NCBI GenBank assembly: GCA_954871525.1
Contig: OX940862.1
Coordinates: 41,346,232-41,410,231 of the forward strand
Source of the DNA: Parietaria judaica
Lineage: Eukaryota; Streptophyta; Magnoliopsida; Rosales; Urticaceae
Direction: 5' to 3'
Length of the DNA: 64,000 nucleotides
The notes below the pieces were generated by a model. It was not told where the DNA came from and made no database searches. It saw nothing but the letters and a program-made list of their open reading frames with translations. Made by a program: the position numbers and the translations under genes. Below are positions 45,221-55,818 of the stretch, one piece after another (position 1 is the stretch's first letter; each line of letters opens with the position of its first letter).

Positions 45221-46697
45221 TGTTGGGCATATGTCCCTAAAAAGCAGATTTTAGCCAGTTATAAATATTATGACATTATCATTGAAGAAATAAGTTGCTT
45301 ATTATGTTAATCTTATTAATGTTTCTGATTGTGCAAAATAAAATTTTTGATCCATGGTTCATAAATGAATGGATTTATGTTATTATCATCACATCTAAGT
45401 CCATGTGAATAAGAATTGATAATCATAATAAATGAACCTAAAATTTTGTGACTTAATTAGCTGAGTGAGAGCCCATTGATTGTGCAAAGTCATTAATGTG
45501 ACTAAGTGGTAAAATCATATTCTAGATGAAAGTGGTGTCACACTCACTAGAAATTCATTAAGTAGAAAGCGGCTTCATACAAGACTGAATCTGACTAAAG
45601 CTGGTAGTTTATCATATAACCTGTTAGTGATAACTTGGAATTAAGTCACAAAGGATGATCAAATGGAAATTGGATCTAATTCCTGAGTAAACTTGAGCCT
45701 GAACTGCTGACTTGATTGTTCTTTGATTTGACGGTTAAAGAGTACAAACAATGTAGTTCCTAATAGTGCTATTTTAGAAACATAATAACTCAACAGGTAT
45801 GGTAACTTGATTACAAACATGGACATCATACATCTCTCTTTAGAGTCACAATGATTTCCTTAATTGTCGGTCATGAGATATAAGATGAATCCATGCGCTG
45901 GTTATGAATTGTAATCTAAGTGGGTCACTTATAATATCACCGATTGAGTTAAGGAGGAAACTGCAATGGGGGCAATACGGTAAAACTGCCCCCTCGAGTG
46001 TGAGTCATCCAATGAAATATTAATAACCGGAATTTGATTCTATCAATGAACATATTGTTTTAAAGGCAATGAACATATTGTTGTAAAGGGAATAATATAT
46101 ACCATTTTATTAAATAGTGCAGCTTCGGGTTTATAGCGGAGTATCATCGAAGTTAGCGAACCTCTAGCGGTTCGTTGGAGCTTTAGTGAAATGGGTCCAT
46201 TGTCCCCATGATTGCTCCAGAACGAACGAAACATACATGATAAAATATGTTTAATACTTAAACATATGACAGGCTATATTAAAACCAAAATTTGTGTCAA
46301 ATTTTAAAAATAGTTCTAATTACCCATGGAAAAAATACTAAATTTTGGTACCGAAATTTTAACTGTTAAAAGATGATGGAATTGAATTTCGTTATCAACT
46401 TGAAAGTTAAAGGAAATTTAATTATGGAGAATTTATATTTTGGAACCGATTCATTCCAACAAACAGTTTGTGATTTATGAATTTAATCATTTTACCTATA
46501 GTTTCGGGTTACATTAAATGAAATCACATGTCACATATTAAATGATGTTTTGCACCACGATGTTTAATGTGCAATTTTGAGGTCAGAGAAATTATAGTAT
46601 AGTTTAATTATTTGGATTTAATTATTAATAAATTAGTAATAATTAATTAAAAATAAAAAATTTATAATATAATTATATACACATGCGTGTAAATCAA
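45221..46697 (+). mobile_element. Truncated LTR related to the 2.7-kb solo LTR
   Basis: It begins TGTTGGGCATATGTCCCTAA and parallels 35670-37150. Shared text includes GATAATCATAATAAATGAAC, GAGCCCATT, GTCACACTCACTAGAAAT and AGCGGTTCGTTGGAGCTT. Homology stops near 46697, where sequence related to the LYR locus begins, so the 3' part (promoter and R-U5) is missing. Substitution and indel divergence from the nested copy is substantial. Confidence 0.8.
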
Positions 46698-46736
46698 AGG
46701 TGCCTGGGAAAGTGGAACAATATCCATACGTTTGTC

Positions 46737-47440
46737 TTGTGGAATGAATTGGCTAAAAGACCTTAACTGAAATGTCGTTTCGTTTCCTACCCTTGTTATA
46801 TCATGTATTTTCTTTTATATTTATTTTTTGCCCAAATAAATTCAAATTGCGAGTTTTTATTTATTTATTACCAAGTATTTTCCAAATTCACTAATTTACC
46901 CTCTGTTAGTTGAGCAATTGGCGGTTTATTTTTATTACATTTTAGTTTAGTTTTTTTTTTCAAACATATTCTCGCTTTTTCTCCGTGATTACTTCACTTT
47001 GACTCTACACTATGTGATTTATAAGCCCCCGAGCCGCACTGCATATCAAAACACACAATAGTCTCGATAACTTCTAAAGCACCCTATAACTTGGATTAGG
47101 TAATTAATATGCATGCTTTGAAATGAAAAAAGTTTCTAAGTATGCTTTATTTGAATTCATGCAGATGCAAATGTAAAATACTTACTCTTCTTTGAGCTTT
47201 TTGATTTTCTGATCTAGGTCAGTTTCAATCTTGTGTCTTTTGAACTGTTGCCTTACCATGTCGATCAGAAGTTTCGTATTTTGTTGCTACAATGTGCATC
47301 ACATTGCCAGTTAGTTTAACGCACTCGGGCTGAATTTCATATATTCATTCACTCATTACTCATACATAAATGTAATAAACGAAGCAGAAAAACCAGCATT
47401 CACGGACAATTTAGAGAACCTCATACGGAAATCTGTGCTT
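46737..47440 (-). pseudogene. Permuted partial copy of the LYR gene locus
   Basis: 46737-47007 matches 19915-20665 (upstream flank of the LYR gene) without the MITE. At about 47008 it jumps to a match with 18755-19150, which carries part of exon 4, the intron and all of exon 3 (about 47190-47287, TTTTGAACTGTTGCCTTACC). Exons 1 and 2 are absent and substitutions are frequent. Both blocks keep the plus-strand orientation but in swapped order. It cannot encode the LYR protein. Confidence 0.8.
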
Positions 47441-47479
47441 TATGGTTCATTGACACTTACAGTTTGCTAGTGCATACAC

Positions 47480-48570
47480 TCTCCCAGGAGTGTCATTGGA
47501 GGATGTCTTGTCTAATCCTAAGTTAGGTACTTTTAGCGTTATTCACCCAATCTAATATCACATTAGTTCAACCCGACCCAAATCTTGAACGCCAAGCCCG
47601 CTTCTATCTGTCTGAACTGAGACTCACTCTGAAACTTTGGAGCTTTGCCCTTGTAAAGAGTTTTGTAGTACTTCAAGAACCGAGTCTTGTACTTGTACTT
47701 GTCACAGACATGTTTCCTTTCTCCATCGTCTCCACCACCTTATTCACCCGCCAAAAAAAGCCGCCCTCGTGAACGTGTAGAGAACGGATCCAGGAGCTCT
47801 TGATCAAACTTCAACAGCATTTTATTCATATCGCCCCACAAATCCGTCACTTCAACGTAGTTTGAGCATAGCCCGTCACCATTGAATGGAAAGCTTGAGC
47901 ATTCGGGGCGTGCCCTAAGCTCAGCATCTTCTTCAGCGCCTTCTCATTATCTTGCATCAGCCACATCTTCGAGAAAAAGGGAATCACATTGTTCCAATCA
48001 TGGACCCCGGAATCCCCCTTTTGCCCTTCCTTGGTTTATTCCAACAGCTTCGCCATTATCTTTGGTTCACCGCCCTTTGAACACCCTTTGACAAGCTTCT
48101 CGAAATCTTCTGTTTTAGATAGTTTTTCCTCTTTCATCTCTTTGAACAGACAGAGCGCCTCTTGATTGTCGTTCTGTGAAACCTTGGTCTTGATCAATAC
48201 TTTATAGCAATACGAATCTAATTGAACCCCAACTCGTTTTGCATCACGAAGAAGCGATTGAGTTTCTCGGGATTGGATTTCTTGGCATTATTCTTTCAAT
48301 AGAGAGGAGTATGTATACGGAAGGAGTTGGCCTTATTTCGGCCAAATTCATCTCGTCAATAAGGTCATGTGCCAGTCTAATTGACTGAGTTATATGCAAA
48401 AATTGATAACATAGATTAGAAACGATTCCTTGTTCAAAACCGGAGAATTCTCTCTCTCTGCCTTGATGAGAAACTCCGCCAAATCTTTAGTCTTGCCGGC
48501 TTCTAGATATGCCTTGACTAATTTCACAAATAATATCTATGATTGGTTGGAAGAACGACTTAAGATTCCG
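47480..48570 (-). pseudogene. Decayed pentatricopeptide-repeat (PPR) protein gene
   Basis: Minus-strand fragments read, in order, AEFLIKAEREFSGFEQGIVS (about 48480), LNRFFVMQNELG (about 48260), CLFKEMKEE and KLVKGCSKGGEPKIMAKLLE (about 48090-48040), and NVIPFFSKMWLMQDNEKALKK then APNAQAFHSMVTGYA (about 47990-47880). This spacing of helical repeats and the FHSMVTGYA-type phrase suggest a small mitochondrial PPR protein. Several frameshifts and stops separate the pieces, and no intact frame exceeds about 70 codons. Confidence 0.55.
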
Positions 48571-48649
48571 GCAATTTCTGATGATATAACAAGTAATATG
48601 CTCGTCCTCACTGCAACATATTTTATTGTCTAGGAGTAATTACGCTTGC

Positions 48650-49320
48650 TTTTTTTAGTACAAGTAGCTACATGGTTTGCTATGACTTTTTATTATTGTC
48701 CTATATTTACGGATGCTTTAACTTCTGTTCAATATATAATGACTGAAGCTAACTTTGGTTGATTAATCTGACTAGTTCATCGATGGCTAGCAAGTATGAT
48801 GGTACTAATGATGACCGTCCACGTATTTTGTGTATATCTCACTGGTGGCTTTAATTAACCCCGCGAACAAACTTGGGTTACAAGATTAAATGGCTGAATC
48901 ATTGATTTAACTAATAAGTAAAAAAAAAAAGATAGACATTTCTCTTCGTCTCAGGTCGACGGATCTTCTCAATTGAATGATCCTCTATATGTATAATACA
49001 CATTCCTGTTGACCGACCAATTCTAATTGTTTTGTTCCGAAACAAATATATCACCACTTAATTACCTTATTTCCTCCCTGAGGAACTAAGAAAATTAAGA
49101 AACCAAAAAGTATTGGAAAAACTACCACTATAGTTAACCAAGGAAAAAAAATCGTGGTAAAAACAAGATACACAATTTTTCTGTTAAAAATTATACTTTT
49201 TTAGGATTCAAAACATAAAACTCTTAGGGCCACAAATGAAGATAGATTTTCTCGTGATAAGTCGAAGAGCGCCACAGAAGAACTCTATAAGTTTGAAAAG
49301 CTCTTAAGAACTGTATAGAG
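48650..49320. other. Intergenic DNA, nothing recognised
   Basis: AT-rich sequence with A runs. No gene, repeat unit or transposon end was identified. Confidence 0.4.
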
Positions 49321-49329
49321 TTTTAAATT

Positions 49330-49770
49330 AAAGTAGTGTGCTATAAAATCCTAAATTCTATTCATAATATTCAGTGAATTAATTCCTAGCCCTAAGGAGA
49401 ATTAGAGTAGCCCTAATTCGCACCATTAAAGTTCGTCCTCCTCCCAATGTCGCGACCGAGTAATCATTCAATCACCGAGAAAAACCTAGCAGTACGACAA
49501 GTTGGTTTCCATCTAATCTACGTTCTCGCAACAACGTGGTCGATCGTATAGAGGCATAGTTGTGGAGCTTTGGTCCGGAATCCGAGGCAGCTCATCGCAC
49601 ACAATCCAAGGGACAATTTGGCCAGAATTCTACCAATGGGAAAGAGTACCTAAAGTCAGATTATGTGTTGAAACCTTTAATTTTGGCATCGTAGTTTAAT
49701 CTATATTCATCGCTCGAGGATATCTCAAGATTTCCGCCTTAGAATAGAGACAAAATCCAATAGAAGATGG
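49330..49770 (+). repeat. LTR-like repeat copy 2
   Basis: Diverged relative of 44240-44695. CCTAAGGAGAATTAGAGTAG, CGACCGAGTAATCATTCAATC and GTGTTGAAACCTTTAA appear in the same order, with CTATAAAATCC at the position of the TATA box. Confidence 0.6.
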
Positions 49771-50300
49771 ATTTGGTTAGATTTTATGTTTCATTCTTAA
49801 AAATGAAGTGATAGAGAAAAAAAAGAAGACTTATTCATATGTGAATATAATAAAAATATAATAAATATATATAAAAAAAACAATAACGGGTCATACTTTT
49901 AAGATAATGAAGTTGAAAACACACAATTGATGTGTTTTGTTTTCTTTGTAAAAGTATAAAACTAAAAAGGTGATTATAAAAAATACTTGTTAAATTAACT
50001 AAACAAAGACTTTTTGTGTTTTTATTCTCTACTTCTTAAAAATAAAAATAGAAAATCATTTTTGGAAACGTAAACGAATGTTATCAAAGTGTCTCAGTTT
50101 GTCGAGTCAAACTATAGGCAAGCATACTGTGGGTAATTCACGAATTGATTTAAAAACAAATTAATAAAAGAAATATTTTTAACTTAATTTTTCTTTTAAT
50201 TAATTAAGTCAATTTTAACCCAAAACACCCTCCAGAAGCCCGTTTTAGTAAAATAAAGTGTCTAGATGTTCCTAAAAATATCAAGATACTAAAAAAAAAA
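49771..50300. other. Intergenic DNA, nothing recognised
   Basis: Very AT-rich with A runs. No gene. Confidence 0.4.
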
Positions 50301-50304
50301 CGAC

Positions 50305-51440
50305 ATATAATTTGTGTAAAATGACCTTGGGACGCCCCAAAACCCTAAAAGAGCTACGGAAGCACGTCGAGCGCCCCACGCGCGCCAAAAAGCCAAGTAG
50401 AGGCTTCCATGTGTCCGCCCCAGCTCCCCACTCGCCTGCCAGCCTTCCCACACACCTTCCAGGTCCAGTCAGCAACCCTTTTGCGCGCTGCCCCGTGGCG
50501 AAGAGGTGGAGGTTGCCTCCTTCACGCGCTACGCACAAAACCCGCGCAAGAGGGCGCGTGGAGTGTCCGATGGGCAATCCTCCGACGACGATGGCTTCCT
50601 ATCGTCACGAGGATCAATTTGCATATATAAATTTTCCCCGCGGGCTTCCCGGAACGATTTTTAATTGCACCGAAACCCCTGGGTCCAGTTATAAATAGAA
50701 GCTCAGTTCAGTCAAACGGTAACTCATTGAAACTCACTCGAATTCTCTCGAGCCTCTCTCTACCCTCTCTAAAATCACCTCCCCCTCAAATATCCCACTA
50801 ATGTTGAGCATCGGAGGTGAATCAAGGGGTAATCACCCTGTTTCCTCTGACCTCGGGTATTATTTTGCCAGGTCCAGAAATTGAGAGAAAGCAGAGGTCT
50901 TGGAGGAATTTCTACGCAGTTACGGCCCCACTTGATAGGTTCTGATCTACGACGTGTGCGGTCTATCTCGCAGTGCATTACGCGGCTGTGCGAATAGCCC
51001 GGGGAAACGTATCAGGACCCAAAATTCAGGTCACGGGGTTAGACCTAGGCGAATTTCTCTAAAGACCAACCAGAGGGGAACTTGTGGAGAAAATCCAGGG
51101 ATGATTGACAACCCCTCCTGTCTTAATTCTAGCTCAGTGCGGTATCCGTTCTGTCTCCCACTCCCATATCTTTTACAGATATCGTGACTTTGCGGACTGT
51201 TCGTAGGACGTAGACTTGGGTCGACATCACAGGCCGAGGGACCGATCTCCCAGGATTCACTGGAAGGTCAAAAGTGTGATCCCCATTTGTGGAGACCTTA
51301 TTTTTGCGACGCCCCAGACCTTCAACGCGGGCCTTGTCCAATCCAGGTCCTAGGATAATAGGTAGCGAGGTGCTAGGGTATCTCGTCCAAAGCACACCAA
51401 AAGTCAACAAAACGACATTGGCCCCGGTCCAACACCAGCA
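50305..51440 (+). repeat. GC-rich LTR-like sequence with a TATA box
   Basis: A sharp rise in GC content begins at GGGACGCCCCAAAACCC. TTATAAATAGAAGCTC at about 50689 is followed by a CT-rich leader (GAATTCTCTCGAGCCTCTCT), as at the U3/R boundary of Ty3/gypsy LTRs. GACGCCCCAGACC recurs near the right end (51309). Terminal repeats and target duplications were not resolved. The open frames inside are LTR shadows without domains. Confidence 0.45.
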
Positions 51441-53530
51441 ATTGGGCCACTACAGTGTTTGATCTAAAATACAGCATCAACACATATGTCTCTAATTTTA
51501 TAGTGTTCAACTCTTTATTTGTTTTGGAATTTATTCATACATATACACATGTCCCTCGTGGAGTAGATTTTAACGGGCTGTAGAAGAAATCGAACTTCTA
51601 CATTGCTTTGTAATCTTTAAGTACTATTGCCTCTAAAATAAAGATTGAAAGTATAATGGTGCACTTATAATATAAGATTAAGACTTAATTGCGGTAAAAT
51701 TTATGCACAAACTTTGGTCAATGGGGTTCAGGTCCCCAACTTGTCAAAGTGTTAGTAAAAATACACACCGTGCGTTGACTATGAAATCCCTTAATAGTTT
51801 TGTAAAATATATCCAATTAATTCTAACTCCATTTGTCAACTGATTAAGTGGCACCATTGACCGCTATATGTCAATCGTGTCGTGTGGCATGCCACGTCAT
51901 TTTATCATTATTTTTCAACTTTTGAATTTTGGCGAGGCTACTTCTCTTTCCTCTCTTTCTCCCCCACATTTTGTCCCTCTCCCAAAGTCATCCATCTCTC
52001 CTTTGTCCCACTCCCAAGCTGATAAATGTCACCCGATAGAAATAGGCACGATTAGCTAGGTCGACCAAACATAATTACGTAATATTGTATTTGAGTGCGC
52101 CATATAACTTTATATTATAGCAGTAGCCATGCAAATATTAGGGGTAGATCTTTGAATATTGAACATATTGTAAACGCTCTATCTCTTTTCATCATATTTC
52201 CACGAAATAGTGGGAACGGAATCATATAACAGAATCCAGTCCATATCGAATTTCTTTTGGAACTGAATCACATCCCGAACAAGTCATGCAATCTTATTTC
52301 GAGTACAGTAGAAAAATAAATTAATATTATCAATACTTCACGAAGGAGATATCCCTATTTTCGGTCACTAAATCCTTCACAAATATCCCATACTGATGAT
52401 TTTAGTGTATCAAGCCCTAAATCATCTAACATCGTGTAAAACCATGCATCTCATGAGCATTTCCTTGTTTAAGTAGCGGTATTTATGTCTTTTACTTACT
52501 CTAAATTATTGAAAAAAATAACAATTATAATAGTAATAATAATAAATAATCTTTAATTAGTGTCTCTTCTTCCTCGATCCATTAATGATTAAATATGTAA
52601 GTCTTAGCTCTAAGACTATGTAAAAGCGGCCATGGAACTACGATAATGAAATATAGTAAAGACGAGCTGTAGTGGTGGCCATCCCAGTTGATAATAGGTT
52701 GGAAACTTAGGCCCAAATAAACAATATATTATTATTTATTAGTTTGGCCCATATCTAAAAGATATTGTTGAAAATACTTCTGCCAAACTTGTATAGTGGG
52801 ATATATATATATATATAATATATATATAAATACTGTATCTAGTCAAACAAAAAAATGAGAACACGCCTCTATAATTTTTTTAAGATACTAATAGATACAT
52901 AATATGAAAAGCAAAAGGTTTATATATTGCCACCTCGTCTTATTTTTGCGTGCCATTTTCATATATTTTGTTATTTTTTAATTTATTATATATATTAATT
53001 ATAAATATGAAAATTTTATATTTAGAAATTTAATGATGAGGGCTATGCCAAATGGATGTTTGACTTACTGTTATATGAGATGATTGTTTAACATACGTTG
53101 ATCGATTATAAACGGAACTCATCTGTTAGTACTTAGGCTGTTATAAAATTGATTTGGACCCAGGTCTGCTTTTGACCTAAAATTGAAGAGTTATGCCGTG
53201 ACTATTATTAATACATCAATCGCCTATTATGGCCAATTTATTTCCATAAAATTTATATAAATTTTTAAAAAGATATTTATTGATATTTTTTTCTTTCGAT
53301 TTTCCTTTATCCACAATGGGACTATATGGATGGGATAGTTGGCGTCGGCCCCTTCAATATTTTAGACTTTTGTTAATTTTTTATCATTTCTTTATTTGGA
53401 ATTTGGAGAGATAAATGTAAATTTCTCAAAAATCTGTTTATATGGCTGTGACCATATTTCTCGGCCCCGATCATAATTATATGCAGTTCCATCATTGCTC
53501 GATAATCGTAAAGAAGTGACGGTCAGTGTG
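51441..53530. other. Intergenic DNA with MITE fragment and AT microsatellite
   Basis: From about 51670 to 51900 the phrases TTAATTGCGGTAAAAT, AACTTTGGTCAATG, and GTGGCATGCCACGT resemble the tract at 16659-16850. An (AT)n run lies at 52802-52828. No gene is visible. Confidence 0.4.
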
Positions 53531-53534
53531 GATA

Positions 53535-53735
53535 TTTTACCGGTATCGGGTGTTGGATCCCAATACACGGATCTGAGAAAATCACGAAAAATACAAGAAT
53601 AAAACAACCTCAAGAACACGAATGAGAGAAATGTTTCTCTGATTAATTCGAAGAACAAAATACAAAGAGATAATTCGAAACTCTAATGGACTCCATACAA
53701 CTCGACTACTCTTGGCTGCACACTATACTCGCGGC
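53535..53735. repeat. Possible LTR terminus or junction
   Basis: GTGTTGGATCCCAATACACGG at about 53550 and the following AT-rich text do not continue the neighbouring gag frame. This may be the end of a different LTR inserted into, or fused with, the truncated gypsy element. There is no partner end in the window. Confidence 0.3.
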
Positions 53736-53739
53736 TATT

Positions 53740-55590
53740 TACAATGTGTACGATGTTGAGCGGGGTGGACGCTATGGCTTTCCCTCGGTCTTCGCCTTCA
53801 TTCGATGGTGAAATTGTCAGGAGTGGGGTCGACATTAGCCTCTCGACGAGCTCCTTTAGCTGTCATTCCTTGATCAGGTCTTCAATTTGGTTCTTCACTT
53901 GGTAGCACTGCGACATCACGTGACCTAGTCATGATGGAATTGGCAGTATCGGCTTTTATCCTTTCCTGGCTTGCCAAGCGGATGGGGCTTCTTGAACTTG
54001 TAGCCGTGCAATCGCGTAGATCTCGTCTGGCGTTGTCGTCAGCGGCGTATAGTCTCTGTATCGGAACGAATTTCTCGTATGTTGACTCCTTTGCGGCTTC
54101 GCCATTCGGTTCCGGTTGTCGTCTGGGCGACTTTTCTTCGTCTTTGGTTCATCGGGGGAGCGGTCGTGGCTTCGTTGAAGACATCGTTGAGGGCAATGAC
54201 GGCATCGTTGTCGGTGTAGTCGTTTACCTTGTTGGATTCTTTGACGAAGCAGTTGATGAAGTTCTGCAGGGATTCATCTGTCTTCTTCTTGATCGACCAG
54301 AGGTAGGACTTCTCCTTTCTTTGAGTCACTGCGCCGGCGAAGCGGGCGAGGAATTGGTCTTTAAGCTGGTTGAAGGAGTGGATGCTCGCCTTGGGTAGTC
54401 TCTGGTACCATTCGAATGCCGTTCCCGTAAGGGTTAGGCAGAATCTCTGGCATATCATTTGGTACTGCACAAGATGGTAGACTGGATCTCCTTTTCCATC
54501 GGAGATGAGGTTGCTTGCGAAGCGTAGGTCGCCTACGGCTTCTCCGTCGAGCAAGTGTGGTGCGAGTGGGGACAGGGTCCCGTCGAGCACAGCACGGCCT
54601 CTCACGCCACGGTCCTATGCAGAGCGCAAGTCTTCGATTTCCTTCTGCATTCCTTGTAGGAGGTCGAGTACATCGTCGCACTGCGGTTGGCGAGGCTCCT
54701 GGTGACCTGGGTGGCGGTCGGGCGAAGCCCGACGGCTTTGTTGTCGGTCTTCTCTGTAGTCTTCAAGGTAGATCACTTCAGCTCGTCTTCCGCCTTCATG
54801 TCTTGGTGAGAATTGGCGACCCCCCGGGCGGTCTTTGTCACAATGGTTTCCTTGGCGACCCTCTAGGTAAGCCTGACCAGGTTCTGGGATGTCCAGTCGG
54901 TGCTCCATGTCGTTGAAATCTTTGGCCCGGCGAACCTCCTGACAACCCCCCAGGCGAGCCAGGCGAGGGTCCGAGTAGTTCCGGCGGTCTTCAACGTCTG
55001 CGGGATCTTTGGCCTGGCAAACCTCCTAACGACCCCCGGGGCATGCCTGACAAGGGTCCGGACAGTTCCGGTGGTTTTTGACGTCTTTGGGATCTTCGGC
55101 CTGGCGAACATCCAGACGACCCCCCGGGCGAGCCTGGCAAGGGTCCGGATAGTTCCGGCGGTCTTTGACATATTCGGGATCTTCGGCTTGGCAAACCTCC
55201 TGACGACCCCCCGGGCGAGCCTGGCAAGGGTTCGGATAGTTCGGGCGGTCTTTGACGTCTTCGGGATCTTCGGCCTGGCGAACCTCTCGGCGACCCCCCC
55301 TGGCGGACCTGGCGAGGGTCGGGGCGGTCCTCGCGATCTCTGGCATCTTTGGGATCTTCGTCTTGGCGAACCTCCTGGCGAACCCCCGGGCGAACCTGAC
55401 GAGGGTCGGGGCGGTCCTGGCGATCTTCGGGATATTTTTCTTGGCGAACCTTCTGGCGACCCCCCGGGCGAACCTGGCAAGGGTCGGGGCGGTCCTGGCG
55501 ATCTCCGTTGCCGTTGCTACCTCCCGTACTTTCTTCGTTGTGAGCGTCGACTGACCTTTGCGAACCATCGTTGGCGACGTCTTCATTCCC
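53740..55590 (-). pseudogene. Gypsy gag with 29-residue repeat region (broken)
   Basis: The core frame (54605-54039) shows YQMICQRFCLTLTGTAFEWY, FNQLKDQFLARFAG and KKKTDESLQNFINCFVKES, the Retrotrans_gag signature (PF03732). Downstream, GHVMSQCYQVKNQIEDLI (about 53930) looks like a zinc knuckle that has lost residues, followed by VERLMSTP-type text. Upstream, at 54940-55510, lies a charged Arg/Pro/Asp-rich repeat region. Frameshifts and stops separate these parts. It would be the capsid-forming protein. Confidence 0.75.
54941..55510 (-). repeat. 87-bp in-frame minisatellite within gag
   Basis: Units beginning GACCCCCCGGGCGAGCCTGG recur at about 54941, 55031, 55118, 55205 and 55292, an 87-bp period. 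Shorter units of about 70 bp follow to 55510. The period is a multiple of three, so every frame repeats a 29-residue peptide and remains open on both strands for up to 324 codons. The long plus-strand frame (54900-55874) is therefore a by-product. Confidence 0.85.
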
Positions 55591-55818
55591 GATCTGAGCT
55601 GGTGAAACTTGGCGAGGCCGATGAGTCCGCCTGGCGAGGGTTTATGCCCTCGTGTTTAGCGCGATGCTGGTCGTCAGTTGCTGCGTCGCGCGTTGAGAAG
55701 CACTGGCGCGGCTTGTCATGTCGAATGGCGATCATCGTGCTTCGTTCTTCTAATGATTGGTGGAAGGCTCTCGAGACGTGTTCTCGCGCTACCCCTCCTT
55801 CTAGCGCCAAACTATTAA

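Noticed and set aside
50281..50698. 98- and 128-codon overlapping frames
   Set aside because: They fall in GC-rich LTR-like sequence next to a TATA box and have no recognisable domain.
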